DNA from: an uncultured Ruminococcus sp.
Lineage (GTDB): Bacteria; Bacillota; Clostridia; Oscillospirales; Acutalibacteraceae
Assembly (NCBI GenBank): GCA_902776375.1
Contig: CACYPV010000007.1
Coordinates: 1 to 62,945, forward strand
Direction: 5' to 3'
Length of the DNA: 62,945 nucleotides
Shown here: positions 17,119 through 25,704 of the stretch, in pieces
Layout of the letters: the number at the start of each line of letters is the position of its first letter
Numbering within the stretch: position 1 is the first letter of the stretch
Translations under genes and position numbers: made by a program
Notes under the pieces: generated by a model
Seen by the model: only the letters and a program-made list of their open reading frames with translations
What the model was told of the DNA's origin: nothing
The model's database searches: none

Positions 17119-18039
17119 ATGAATGTTATCCATATGAAATATGCGGTCGAGGTCGCTAAAGCCGGTTCGATCAACAAGGCAAGCGAAGCATTGCTTGTGG
17201 CACAGCCGAATTTAAGCCGTTCTATAAAGGAGCTTGAAAAGGAGCTGGGGATCACTATCTTCTCGCGCACGTCAAAAGGAATGACGCTAACGCCCAAAGG
17301 CGAAGAATTTATAGCATACGCCCAAAACATCCTTAGGCAGCTTGATGAACTTGAAACGATGTATAAGTCGGAATTGCCGGCAAAACAAACCTTTTCTATT
17401 TCTGTTCCCCGCGCAAGCTACATCGCCGACGCCTTCTCTAAATTTTCAAACTGCATTGACAAAGGCTCGGCAGAGATATATTATCAGGAAACCAACTCCA
17501 ACAACGCTATTAAGAATATACTGGAGCACAATTATCATTTGGGTATCATCCGTTACGCCTCTCATTTTGATAATTATTTTAAAACCCTGCTCGATGAAAA
17601 AAACTTAAAGTATGAATTGGTCGCGGAATTCCAATATGTGCTGGTGATGAACGCAAAGCATCCTCTTGCTAAAAAAGAGGAGATAAGCTATCAGGATTTA
17701 GAACCGTATATACAGATCTCACACGCCGACCCGTATGTTCCTTCTTTGCCTGCGGCAACTGTGCTCAAGGATGAACACACCGTCAACTGCTCCCGCAACA
17801 TTTACGTTTTTGAGCGCGGCGGTCAGTTCCATCTGCTCGCTCAGAATCCGGATACATTTATGTGGGTTTCTCCTTTGCCCGACGATATTATTTCGGGCTT
17901 TGGCTTGGTGCAAAAGCGCTGTCCCGATAATCATAAGCTATACCGGGATATGTTGATATACCGCAAGGATTACCGCCTCAGCAAGCTGGACATGGATTTT
18001 ATGACCGAGCTATACAACTCCAAACAAAAATATCTGTAA
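17119..18039 (+). CDS. LysR-family transcriptional regulator
   Basis: A 306-residue regulator. The start is set at the ATG at 17119 (MNVIHMKYAVEVA) because AAGGGGGG lies at 17104-17111; a longer reading from 16876 adds a non-homologous hydrophobic stretch. The helix-turn-helix is KAGSINKASEALLVAQPNLSRS (reported in part: SINKASEALLVAQPNLS) at about 16-32. The C-terminal effector domain lacks clear specificity clues. It stands alone, divergent from DUF3793 and ahead of the rex operon with its own terminator, so its target is unclear. Confidence 0.88.
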   Translation: MNVIHMKYAVEVAKAGSINKASEALLVAQPNLSRSIKELEKELGITIFSRTSKGMTLTPKGEEFIAYAQNILRQLDELETMYKSELPAKQTFSISVPRASYIADAFSKFSNCIDKGSAEIYYQETNSNNAIKNILEHNYHLGIIRYASHFDNYFKTLLDEKNLKYELVAEFQYVLVMNAKHPLAKKEEISYQDLEPYIQISHADPYVPSLPAATVLKDEHTVNCSRNIYVFERGGQFHLLAQNPDTFMWVSPLPDDIISGFGLVQKRCPDNHKLYRDMLIYRKDYRLSKLDMDFMTELYNSKQKYL

Positions 18040-18041
18040 AA

Positions 18042-18087
18042 AGTAGCAGCCTTTCCCTTTTGGAATCGGCTGCTGCTTATGTTTTTC
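18042..18087 (+). terminator. Terminator of the LysR gene
   Basis: AGCAGCC (18045-18051) pairs with GGCTGCT (18068-18074), followed within a few bases by TTTTT at about 18082-18086. Confidence 0.6.
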
Positions 18088-18183
18088 GGGCGAATCCTAC
18101 TCATTTGTTGCTATTCGAGATATGACATATCGATAAATATATTACCGATATACTTTTTTGGTTATTCACATGCGCCAAAAAAT

Positions 18184-18201
18184 TTGTTAAACTAATAACA
18201 A
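18184..18201 (+). promoter_or_regulatory. Rex operator in front of rex-adhE
   Basis: TTGTTAA ACTA ATAACAA is an 18-bp inverted repeat with one mismatch to the clostridial Rex consensus TTGTTAA-N4-TTAACAA. It lies 20 bp upstream of the proposed rex start. Rex leaves such sites when NADH rises, so this predicts autoregulation and redox induction of the whole operon. Confidence 0.85.
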
Positions 18202-18221
18202 GCAAACAGGAGGTGAAGGTT

Positions 18222-18830
18222 TTGCAGTCCGCAATTTCAAGAGCAACGCTCGGTCGACTTCCGGCGTATCTGCATTTTTTAGAGAGCGTAACAAGCGAGA
18301 ACATCTCGGCGCCGGCAATCGCAAGAGCGCTTGGGCTGGGCGAGGTTTTGGTGCGCAAGGATCTGAGCATTGTGTGCGGAAAAGGAAAGCCCAAAACAGG
18401 CTATGCCACCGACGCGCTGAAGTCTTCGCTTAAAGCTGCGCTGGGCGTCAACAAAGTTACGCCGGCTGTTTTAGTCGGAGCAGGCAAGCTCGGGACCGCT
18501 TTGATGGATTACAGAGGCTTTCGTGACTACGGAATGGAGATAATCGCTGCATTCGACAAAGACGCGGAAAAAAGCCGCAAAGCGTCCGGCAAGCCCGTTT
18601 ATTCCATGGATCAGCTGCGGCGGTTTTGTCAGATGCACGACGTCAAAATCGGTATCATCACCGTTCCTGCCGACGCGGCGCAATCGGTTTGCGATCAACT
18701 TATCGCGAGCGGAATCGAAGCCGTATGGAACTTTTCGCCTGTTATGCTGAAGATCCCGCAGGGAATAGCACTGGAAAACGAAAACTTAGCATTATCATTA
18801 GCACATCTGCACAGTATGCAAATTGATTAA
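18222..18830 (+). CDS. rex: Redox-sensing transcriptional repressor Rex
   Basis: A 202-residue repressor. The TTG at 18222 is preferred as start because AGGAGG (18208-18213) is spaced 8 bp from it; a GTG at 18213 overlaps the site. The N-terminal winged helix (ISRATLGRLPAYLHFLE, then IARALGLGEVLVRKDLS) binds DNA. The Rossmann domain carries GAGKLGTALMDY (about 89-100) for NAD(H). The C-terminal helix NENLALSLAHLHSMQ is the domain-swapped dimer arm. It senses the NADH/NAD ratio and is the first gene of the operon with adhE and hydrogenases, 15 bp ahead of adhE. Confidence 0.96.
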   Translation: MQSAISRATLGRLPAYLHFLESVTSENISAPAIARALGLGEVLVRKDLSIVCGKGKPKTGYATDALKSSLKAALGVNKVTPAVLVGAGKLGTALMDYRGFRDYGMEIIAAFDKDAEKSRKASGKPVYSMDQLRRFCQMHDVKIGIITVPADAAQSVCDQLIASGIEAVWNFSPVMLKIPQGIALENENLALSLAHLHSMQID

Positions 18831-18845
18831 ATCAGGAGGAGAACA

Positions 18846-21569
18846 ATGGAAACAAACAAGAAAAACTATGAGATCGTTGACGGCGTAGAAAAACTGGAAG
18901 CCGCGCTCGCCAGAGCCAGAGCAGCACAGAAGATCTTTGCCACCTACACGCAGGAACAGGTTGACGCTATCTTTTTAGCGGCTGCAACCGCAGCAAACCA
19001 GGCAAGGATACCTCTCGCGCAAATGGCGGTAGAGGAGACCGGCATGGGCATCGTGGAGGATAAGGTCATCAAGAACCACTATGCCAGCGAATACATCTAC
19101 AATCAGTACCGCGACGTCAAAACCTGCGGCGTGATCGATGAGGACAAGGCTTTCGGTACTAAGAAGATCGCCGAGCCCATCGGCGTTGTAGGCGCGGTCA
19201 TTCCCACTACCAACCCCACGTCAACCGCTATTTTTAAAGCGCTTATCTGTCTGAAAACCAGAAACGCTATCATCATCAGCCCGCATCCCCGCGCAAAGAA
19301 AAGCACTATCGCAGCCGCAAAGGTCGTTCTGGAAGCGGCGGTAGCAGCCGGCGCACCGGAAAACATCATCGCTTGGATCGACGTTCCCTCGCTGGAAATG
19401 ACCAATCTGGTCATGCAAGAGGCGGATATCATCCTCGCGACAGGCGGCCCCGGCATGGTAAAGGCGGCGTACTCCAGCGGTAAGCCCGCTCTCGGCGTAG
19501 GTGCCGGCAACACACCTGCCATCATCGACGACAGCGCCGACGTCACCCTGGCCGTCAACTCTATCATTCACTCCAAAACCTTTGACAACGGCATGATCTG
19601 CGCCTCCGAGCAGTCCACTATCGTACTCGACAGCATTTACGACGCTGTAAAACAGGAATTCGCTGCGCGCGGCTGTTACTTCCTGAAGGGCGACGAACTT
19701 GATAAGGTTCGCAAGACCATTATCATCAACGGTGCGCTCAACGCGAAGATCGTAGGACAAAAGGCGGCTAAGATCGCCGAGCTGTCAGGCGTAAAGGTTC
19801 CTGCCGGCACCAAGATCCTGATCGGCGAAGTTGAATCAGTTGAACTCAGCGAGGAATTCGCTCACGAAAAACTGAGCCCTGTTCTCGCCATGTACCGCGC
19901 AAAGGACATTCAGGACGCGTTCGGCAAGGCGGAGCAGCTCGTCGCGGACGGCGGCTACGGTCACACATCTTCCATTTATCTTGACGCTATCAACGAAAAG
20001 GACAAGCTCGATGAATTTGCGGCGCGCATGAAGACCTGCCGTATTTTGGTAAATACTCCGTCATCTCAGGGCGGTATTGGCGACCTCTACAACTTTAAGC
20101 TCGCGCCCTCGCTCACCCTCGGCTGCGGCTCGTGGGGCGGAAACTCCGTCAGCGAAAACGTCGGCGTAAAGCACTTGATCAACATAAAAACGGTTGCCGA
20201 AAGGAGAGAAAATATGCTTTGGTTCAGAGCGCCTGAAAAGATATATATCAAGAAGGGCTGCATGCCTGTTGCCCTTGACGAACTTAAAAATGTTATGAAC
20301 AAGAAGCGCGTGTTCCTTGTGACCGACAGCTTCCTTTATAAGAACGGATACACAAAGCCCATCACTGATAAGCTCAACGAGCTGGGTATCCAGTACACCT
20401 CCTTTGCGGATGTTGAGCCCGATCCCACCCTCGCCTGCGCTATCAAGGGTGCCGAGCAGATGAGATCATTCGAGCCCGATACCATCATCGCTCTCGGCGG
20501 CGGCTCCGCAATGGACGCTGCAAAAATCATGTGGGTACTCTACGAGCATCCCGAAGTAAACTTTATGGATATGGCAATGCGCTTCTCCGATATCCGCAAG
20601 AGGATCTACACCTTCCCGAAGATGGGCGAAAAGGCTTACTTTATCGCAATCCCGACCTCTGCCGGCACCGGTTCCGAAGTAACTCCCTTCGCTGTTATCA
20701 CCGACGAAAAGACCGGCGTCAAGTATCCGCTCGCGGATTACGAGCTGCTGCCGAATATGGCTATCGTCGACACCGATTTCCATATGACCGCTCCCAAGGG
20801 ACTGACCGCCGCTTCCGGTATTGACGCTGTTACCCACGCGCTTGAGGCTTACGCTTCCATGCTGGCTACAGATTATACCGACGGCTTGGCGCTCAGAGCA
20901 TTGAAGATGATATTTGAATACTTGCCCAGAGCTTACGACAACGGTCTTAACGATCCCGAAGCAAGAGAGAAAATGGCTAATGCCGCTACAATGGCGGGTA
21001 TGGCTTTTGCCAACGCCTTCCTCGGCGTATGCCACTCCATGGCGCATAAGCTCGGAGCTTTCCACCACCTGCCTCACGGCGTTGCAAACGCCCTGATGAT
21101 CGACGAGGTGCTCCGCTTCAATGCGGCTGAGGTTCCCGCAAAGATGGGTACATTCCCGCAGTACGACCATCCGCATACTCTTGCGCGCTATGCAGAGGTC
21201 GCAGATTATCTGGGAGTCGGCGGCGAGGATGACAGCGAAAAGCTTGCCAACCTGATCAAGAAAATCGACGAGCTCAAGGCAAAGATCGGCATCAAGTCCA
21301 CTATCAGAGAGTACGTTCCCGACGAGCAGGACTTCCTTGACAGACTGGACGATATGACCGTGCAGGCGTTTGACGACCAGTGCACGGGCGCTAACCCCCG
21401 CTATCCGCTGATGAGCGAGATCAAGCAGATGTATCTTAACGCTTATTACGGCAAGACCTTTGAAGAGACCGAAACACCCGACGAAAAACAGCTCGGCGGA
21501 GAAATCGACAAAAAAGACTTTAAGCAGTCGTTCCGCAGAGCCAAGAACGGTATTCATCAGAATCTGTAA
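18846..21569 (+). CDS. adhE: Bifunctional acetaldehyde/alcohol dehydrogenase AdhE
   Basis: A 907-residue enzyme that reduces acetyl-CoA to acetaldehyde and then ethanol, using two NADH. Residues about 1-440 are the CoA-acylating aldehyde dehydrogenase, with the active Cys in NGMICASEQ (about 248-256) and a nucleotide loop near ATGGPGMV. Residues about 460-880 are the iron-dependent alcohol dehydrogenase: GGGSAMDAAK (NAD loop), PTSAGTGSEVTPF, and the iron-binding His residues of HSMAHKLGAFHHLPHGVANA. AdhE proteins are usually about 870-900 residues; this is full length and likely forms spirosomes. AGGAGG precedes the ATG. Control by Rex fits its NADH use. Confidence 0.97.
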   Translation: METNKKNYEIVDGVEKLEAALARARAAQKIFATYTQEQVDAIFLAAATAANQARIPLAQMAVEETGMGIVEDKVIKNHYASEYIYNQYRDVKTCGVIDEDKAFGTKKIAEPIGVVGAVIPTTNPTSTAIFKALICLKTRNAIIISPHPRAKKSTIAAAKVVLEAAVAAGAPENIIAWIDVPSLEMTNLVMQEADIILATGGPGMVKAAYSSGKPALGVGAGNTPAIIDDSADVTLAVNSIIHSKTFDNGMICASEQSTIVLDSIYDAVKQEFAARGCYFLKGDELDKVRKTIIINGALNAKIVGQKAAKIAELSGVKVPAGTKILIGEVESVELSEEFAHEKLSPVLAMYRAKDIQDAFGKAEQLVADGGYGHTSSIYLDAINEKDKLDEFAARMKTCRILVNTPSSQGGIGDLYNFKLAPSLTLGCGSWGGNSVSENVGVKHLINIKTVAERRENMLWFRAPEKIYIKKGCMPVALDELKNVMNKKRVFLVTDSFLYKNGYTKPITDKLNELGIQYTSFADVEPDPTLACAIKGAEQMRSFEPDTIIALGGGSAMDAAKIMWVLYEHPEVNFMDMAMRFSDIRKRIYTFPKMGEKAYFIAIPTSAGTGSEVTPFAVITDEKTGVKYPLADYELLPNMAIVDTDFHMTAPKGLTAASGIDAVTHALEAYASMLATDYTDGLALRALKMIFEYLPRAYDNGLNDPEAREKMANAATMAGMAFANAFLGVCHSMAHKLGAFHHLPHGVANALMIDEVLRFNAAEVPAKMGTFPQYDHPHTLARYAEVADYLGVGGEDDSEKLANLIKKIDELKAKIGIKSTIREYVPDEQDFLDRLDDMTVQAFDDQCTGANPRYPLMSEIKQMYLNAYYGKTFEETETPDEKQLGGEIDKKDFKQSFRRAKNGIHQNL

Positions 21570-21583
21570 GGGAGGAACAAAAC

Positions 21584-22333
21584 ATGACACTGGATAGAGT
21601 AATCGCGGTCAGAACCGCCAAAACCGTCTATCGTGACGGCGACCTTTGTATAAAGGTATTTAACGAAGAATTTTCAAAAGCCGACGTGCTTAACGAAGCG
21701 CTGAATCAGGCGCGTATCGAGGAAACAGGACTGAACATCCCCAAAATCCACGAGGTGACAAAAATCGACGGGAAATGGGCGATAGTGTCTGATTTTATCG
21801 AAGGAAAAACCTTGCAGCAGCTGATGGATGAGGATCCCGACAAGAAGGATGAATATCTGAACCTGTTTGTCGATCTGCAGCTTACGGTCCTCAGCAAGAC
21901 ATGTCCGCTGCTCAATAAGCTCAAGGATAAAATGAACAGCAAGATCAGCATGGCTGAGCTGGACGCCACCACACGCTACGACCTTCACACCAGACTGAAC
22001 GGTATGCCCAAGCACAACAAGGTGTGCCACGGCGACTTTAACCCGTCCAACATCATCATCGCCGAGGACGGCACGCCCTACATCATCGACTGGTCGCACG
22101 CTACCCAGGGCAACGGCGCTGCCGACGCTGCAAGAACTTATTTGCTGTTCTGGCTCAAGGGCGATATAGAAACAGCAAAGCAGTATCTTGACCTGTTCTG
22201 CAAAAAGAGCGACACCGCCAAGCAGTATGTCCAGAAGTGGATGCCTATCGTAGCGGCTTCACAGTCCGTAAAGGGCAACGAAAAGGAGCGCGAGTTCCTG
22301 CTCAGCTGGGTAAATGTCGTTGAGTACGAATAA
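21584..22333 (+). CDS. APH/choline-kinase-fold phosphotransferase
   Basis: A 249-residue cytoplasmic protein with a kinase fold. The catalytic loop is VCHGDFNPSNIII (about 146-158), and the metal-binding Asp follows in YIIDWSHA (about 165-172). An N-terminal beta-lobe contains YRDGDLCIKVFNEEFSKADVL. It resembles the TIGR02172 (Fb_sc) subset of aminoglycoside-phosphotransferase-like proteins, in which resistance has not been shown. It sits between adhE and the [2Fe-2S] proteins, 15 bp after adhE, so it is part of the redox operon. A role such as phosphorylating a small molecule or protein of this operon is only a guess. Confidence 0.85.
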   Translation: MTLDRVIAVRTAKTVYRDGDLCIKVFNEEFSKADVLNEALNQARIEETGLNIPKIHEVTKIDGKWAIVSDFIEGKTLQQLMDEDPDKKDEYLNLFVDLQLTVLSKTCPLLNKLKDKMNSKISMAELDATTRYDLHTRLNGMPKHNKVCHGDFNPSNIIIAEDGTPYIIDWSHATQGNGAADAARTYLLFWLKGDIETAKQYLDLFCKKSDTAKQYVQKWMPIVAASQSVKGNEKEREFLLSWVNVVEYE

Positions 22334-22346
22334 GGAGTATGGCAAT

Positions 22347-22586
22347 ATGAAAGTAACCGTATGTATCGGCTCTTCCTGCCACGTCAAGGGTTCGCGTCAG
22401 GTGGTAGAGCAGCTGCAGCACCTTGTTGCCGAAAATGACCTCAGCGATAAGGTCGAGCTGGGCGGCACCTTCTGCATGGGACAGTGCCAAAAGGGCGTTT
22501 GCGTCACCGTAGACGATACCTTCTATTCGGTATCTCCCGAAAACGTCGGCGAATTCTTTGAAACGAACATAAAGGCAAAGGTATAA
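22347..22586 (+). CDS. Thioredoxin-like [2Fe-2S] ferredoxin (NuoE/HndA-like), first copy
   Basis: A 79-residue protein starting at the ATG at 22347 (AAGGAG upstream). The four Cys are spaced as in thioredoxin-like [2Fe-2S] domains: CIGSSCHVKG (about 5-10) and FCMGQCQKGV (about 43-50). This is the C-terminal cluster domain of NuoE or of the HndA subunit of NADH-linked [FeFe] hydrogenases, here as a stand-alone unit lacking the N-terminal helical part. It probably passes electrons between NADH oxidation and the downstream hydrogenases. A near-copy follows. Confidence 0.9.
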   Translation: MKVTVCIGSSCHVKGSRQVVEQLQHLVAENDLSDKVELGGTFCMGQCQKGVCVTVDDTFYSVSPENVGEFFETNIKAKV

Positions 22587-22589
22587 AAA

Positions 22590-22835
22590 ATGACAATACA
22601 GATATGCGTTGGCTCGTCGTGCCATCTCAAGGGCTCGGAACAGATAGTCGAATTGTTTCAAAAGGCTATTGAGGAACGCGATCTGGCGGATAAGATCACT
22701 CTTGCGGGCAGCTTCTGTATCGGACGCTGCAACCGCGAGGGTGTTACCGTTCAGGTGGACGACGATATTATTACAGGCGTTAAGCCGGAAACCTTTGACA
22801 GGTTTTTGGAAACCGAAATCTTACCTAAACTCTAG
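22590..22835 (+). CDS. Thioredoxin-like [2Fe-2S] ferredoxin, second copy
   Basis: An 81-residue paralogue of the previous gene, three bases after it. The Cys pattern is CVGSSCHLKG and FCIGRCNREG. Shared features (GSSCH, LKGS-EQIVE versus VKGSRQVVE) point to a tandem duplication followed by divergence. Two separate small clusters next to a sensor-type hydrogenase suggest dedicated electron carriers, perhaps one for each hydrogenase; this is inference. Confidence 0.9.
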   Translation: MTIQICVGSSCHLKGSEQIVELFQKAIEERDLADKITLAGSFCIGRCNREGVTVQVDDDIITGVKPETFDRFLETEILPKL

Positions 22836-22852
22836 TGAAAGTGAGCGTACAG

Positions 22853-24529
22853 ATGTCGAACTGTTTGACATTAAAAAAATCAAATTGCAAAAACTGTTAT
22901 AAATGTATTCGTCACTGCCCGGTAAAGTCCATACGCTTCTCCGGAAATCAGGCGCATATTATCGGCAACGAGTGCATCCTTTGCGGTCACTGCTTTGTGG
23001 TGTGTCCGCAAAACGCCAAGCAAATCGTAGATGACACCGAAAAAGTACGCGTTCTGCTGCAAAGCGGAGCTCCCGTGGTCGTCAGTCTGGCGCCGTCCTT
23101 TATCGCCAATTATGCCGGCGTGGGTATCGAATCAATGCGCGCCGCTCTTAAGAAGCTCGGCTTTTACGACGTTGAAGAAACCGCTGTCGGCGCGACGATC
23201 GTCAAGCGTGAATACGATCGTATTTTACAGGATGAGCACAGGGATATCGTTATTTCCTCCTGCTGCCATTCCGTGAATCTGTTGATCCAAAAGTATTTTC
23301 CAAGCTGTTTGCCGTATCTGGCTGATGTTTTGTCGCCTATGCAGGCGCACTGCACGGACATCAAAAAGCGTATCCCCGATGCAAAAACCGTGTTTATCGG
23401 TCCCTGTGTCGCAAAAAAGGACGAAGCGAATCATTACGAAGGCATTGTTGACGCCACGCTGACCTTTGAGGAGCTGTCCGCGTGGTTGAAGGAGGAAAAC
23501 ATTACCCCCGAACAAAAAACCGACAGCACAGACAAAAGCCTTGCGCGGTTTTTCCCGACTACCGGCGGTATCCTCAAAACGATGTCGCAAGCGGCGCAGG
23601 ATTACACCTACTTTGCGATCGACGGCGTAGAAAACTGCATAGCCGCCCTGAAAGACGTCGAGGACGGCAAGGTGCACAAGTGCTTTATTGAAATGAGCGC
23701 CTGCGCGGGAAGCTGCATCGGCGGCCCCGTTATGGAAAAGCACCGCCTGAACCCCGTCAGCGATTACGCTGCCGTTGCCGGATACGCGGGCAAGAGCGAT
23801 TTTGAGGTAGAGCAGCCCGAAGCGGTCGAGATAAAGAAAATGTTTGAATATATCCCACAGCGCTCGGCAAAGCCTTCCGATTTTGAGATCAACCAGATCT
23901 TGCGGCAAATGGGTAAATTCAAGCCTTCGCAAGAGCTCAACTGCGGCTCCTGCGGCTACGATACCTGCCGCGAAAAGGCGGTCGCCATTTATCAGGGCAA
24001 GGCTGAGATATCCATGTGTCTGCCGTTCTTGAAGGACAAAGCGGAAAGCTTCTCGGATACGATAGTTAAAAACACGCCCAACGGCTTGATCGTCGTGAAC
24101 GATCTGCTGGAGGTGCAGCAAATCAATTCCGCCGCGCTGAAAATATTGAATCTGCGCGCCGCATCGGATGTAATGGGTACACAGGTAGTGCGTATCCTCG
24201 ATCCGCTGCCGTTTTTGAATGTGCAGTCTACCCATCGCGGCATTTACAATGAACGTACATTTTTAGCCGAGTACGACCGCTATGTGGAAATGACGGTCGT
24301 CCCCGACAAAGAGAGCAATATGCTTATCTGCATAATGACAGACGTCACCGAGGAGGAGACCGCACGCCGCCGCAAGGAGGATATCAGCCGCCAGACGGTG
24401 GAGGTCGCCGACAAGGTGGTCGATAAGCAAATGCGTATCGTGCAGGAGATTGCTTCGCTTCTGGGCGAAACTGCCGCCGAAACCAAAATTGCACTGTCAA
24501 AGTTGAAGGAGTCGATCAAGGATGAATGA
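22853..24529 (+). CDS. Sensor-type [FeFe] hydrogenase with PAS domain (HydS-like)
   Basis: A 558-residue protein (ATG at 22853 assumed; a GTG at 22835 overlaps the preceding stop). Order of parts: two [4Fe-4S] motifs (CKNCYKCIRHCP and CILCGHCFVVCP, about 14-60); an H-cluster domain (about 75-350); a further Fe-S domain (CGSCGYDTC, about 368-376); a PAS domain (about 398-500); and a short C-terminal helix. The H-cluster motifs deviate from catalytic enzymes: L1 is SSCCHS instead of TSCCP, L2 is FIGPCVAKKDE, and L3 is EMSACAGSCIGG. This is the pattern of group C putative H2-sensing enzymes, of which one has been described in Ruminococcus albus. The adjacent SpoIIE phosphatase is the probable output. 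Confidence 0.88.
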   Translation: MSNCLTLKKSNCKNCYKCIRHCPVKSIRFSGNQAHIIGNECILCGHCFVVCPQNAKQIVDDTEKVRVLLQSGAPVVVSLAPSFIANYAGVGIESMRAALKKLGFYDVEETAVGATIVKREYDRILQDEHRDIVISSCCHSVNLLIQKYFPSCLPYLADVLSPMQAHCTDIKKRIPDAKTVFIGPCVAKKDEANHYEGIVDATLTFEELSAWLKEENITPEQKTDSTDKSLARFFPTTGGILKTMSQAAQDYTYFAIDGVENCIAALKDVEDGKVHKCFIEMSACAGSCIGGPVMEKHRLNPVSDYAAVAGYAGKSDFEVEQPEAVEIKKMFEYIPQRSAKPSDFEINQILRQMGKFKPSQELNCGSCGYDTCREKAVAIYQGKAEISMCLPFLKDKAESFSDTIVKNTPNGLIVVNDLLEVQQINSAALKILNLRAASDVMGTQVVRILDPLPFLNVQSTHRGIYNERTFLAEYDRYVEMTVVPDKESNMLICIMTDVTEEETARRRKEDISRQTVEVADKVVDKQMRIVQEIASLLGETAAETKIALSKLKESIKDE

Positions 24530-25694
24530 TTTATGCGCTGAAATCGGCTACAAAAGCATCAACCATGACGGCGAGCAGCTTTGCGGAGACCATATCGATA
24601 TCGTAGAGCAGAGCAACGATTCCACCGTTATCGTGCTGGCGGACGGTATGGGCAGCGGCGTAAAGGCGAGTATTTTGTCCACGCTCACCTCTAAGATCAT
24701 TTCAACCATGATGGCGGCAGACTTGCCCTTGGAGGAATGTGTGTCTACCATTGCCGCGACGCTCCCAGTGTGTTCGGTGCGCGGCGTTGCGTACTCCACC
24801 TTTACCATTATGCACCTCATCAACTCCCGCACCATCGAGCTGATCCAGTATGACAATCCTCACATTATTTATATCCGCGGCGGCGCTCTTTACGATTACG
24901 CCAAAACCGAGGTCAATATTGGCGGAAAAAAGATTTACAAGTCCGTTATCCGCTTAAAGGAGGATGACATCATCATCGCCATGAGCGACGGTTGTCCTCA
25001 CGCGGGTATCGGTATCGCGTATAACTTCGGCTGGAAATGGGAGGATATCGCAGAATACATGCTCAGTATGTCGGAAGGCGGTTTCACGGCCAAGGTGCTT
25101 TCCACCATGCTGATCGATGAGGTCGACCGGCTCTACGGCGGCAAACCCGGCGACGACGCGACCGCCTGCGTTATCAAGATCCGCAAGCGCGTACCCATGA
25201 ACATTCTTTTCGGTCCCCCTGCCGACAGGGATGACTGCGACCGCATGATGAGTTTGTTCTTCTCTAAGGAGGGCAAGCATATCATCTGCGGCGGAACAAC
25301 TTCTTCCATTGCCGCAAAGTGGCTGCGTAAGCCGCTCAGACCTAAGCTTGACTTTGAGCGCAGCGATGTGCCGCCGATCGCGGAGCTGGAAGGCGTCGAT
25401 TTGGTGACCGAGGGCGTCATCACCGTCAACAAGGTGGTGGAATACGCCAACGACTATATCAAAAACAACGATTCCTATGAGGAATGGGGCTACAGTAACG
25501 ACGGCGCTTCGCTCATCAGCCGACTTTTGTTTGAGGAAGCGACGGACATAAATTTCTATGTAGGCAAGGCTGTCAACCCGGCACATCAAAATCCCGATCT
25601 GCCGATAAATTTCAACATCAAAATGAATTTGGTGCAGGAGCTTTCAAAGGCGCTCAAGCTTATGGGCAAACGCATCAAGGTCAGTTATTTTTAG
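24522..25694 (+). CDS. Soluble SpoIIE-type (PP2C) serine phosphatase
   Basis: A 390-residue cytoplasmic protein. Residues about 1-230 form the PPM/PP2C domain, with metal-binding Asp in LADGMGSGVKAS (about 40-51), AMSDGCPHAG (about 153-162) and PGDDATACV (about 209-217). Residues about 230-390 are an additional domain with no family recognised by eye (it includes IICGGTTSSIAAKWL). Its start overlaps the stop of the sensor hydrogenase by 8 bp, so the two are translated together. The plausible reading is that H2 or redox sensing changes phosphatase activity on an unknown phosphoprotein. Confidence 0.9.
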   Translation: MNDLCAEIGYKSINHDGEQLCGDHIDIVEQSNDSTVIVLADGMGSGVKASILSTLTSKIISTMMAADLPLEECVSTIAATLPVCSVRGVAYSTFTIMHLINSRTIELIQYDNPHIIYIRGGALYDYAKTEVNIGGKKIYKSVIRLKEDDIIIAMSDGCPHAGIGIAYNFGWKWEDIAEYMLSMSEGGFTAKVLSTMLIDEVDRLYGGKPGDDATACVIKIRKRVPMNILFGPPADRDDCDRMMSLFFSKEGKHIICGGTTSSIAAKWLRKPLRPKLDFERSDVPPIAELEGVDLVTEGVITVNKVVEYANDYIKNNDSYEEWGYSNDGASLISRLLFEEATDINFYVGKAVNPAHQNPDLPINFNIKMNLVQELSKALKLMGKRIKVSYF

Positions 25695-25704
25695 GTGAAT
25701 GCAA

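Noticed and set aside
20466-21590. A 374-codon open frame on the minus strand opposite the end of adhE
   Set aside because: It lies wholly antisense to a conserved enzyme, has no ribosome site or recognisable domain, and arises from the codon bias of adhE.
21584-22333. Aminoglycoside resistance gene
   Set aside because: Only the fold is shared; it sits in a fermentation operon and lacks clear similarity to resistance subfamilies.
22347-22835. Frameshifted single gene instead of two [2Fe-2S] proteins
   Set aside because: Both frames have their own start, complete four-Cys pattern and stop, so they are two paralogues.
23225-24235. A 336-codon open frame on the minus strand opposite the sensor hydrogenase
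   Set aside because: Antisense to clear Fe-S and H-cluster motifs; no start signal or family.
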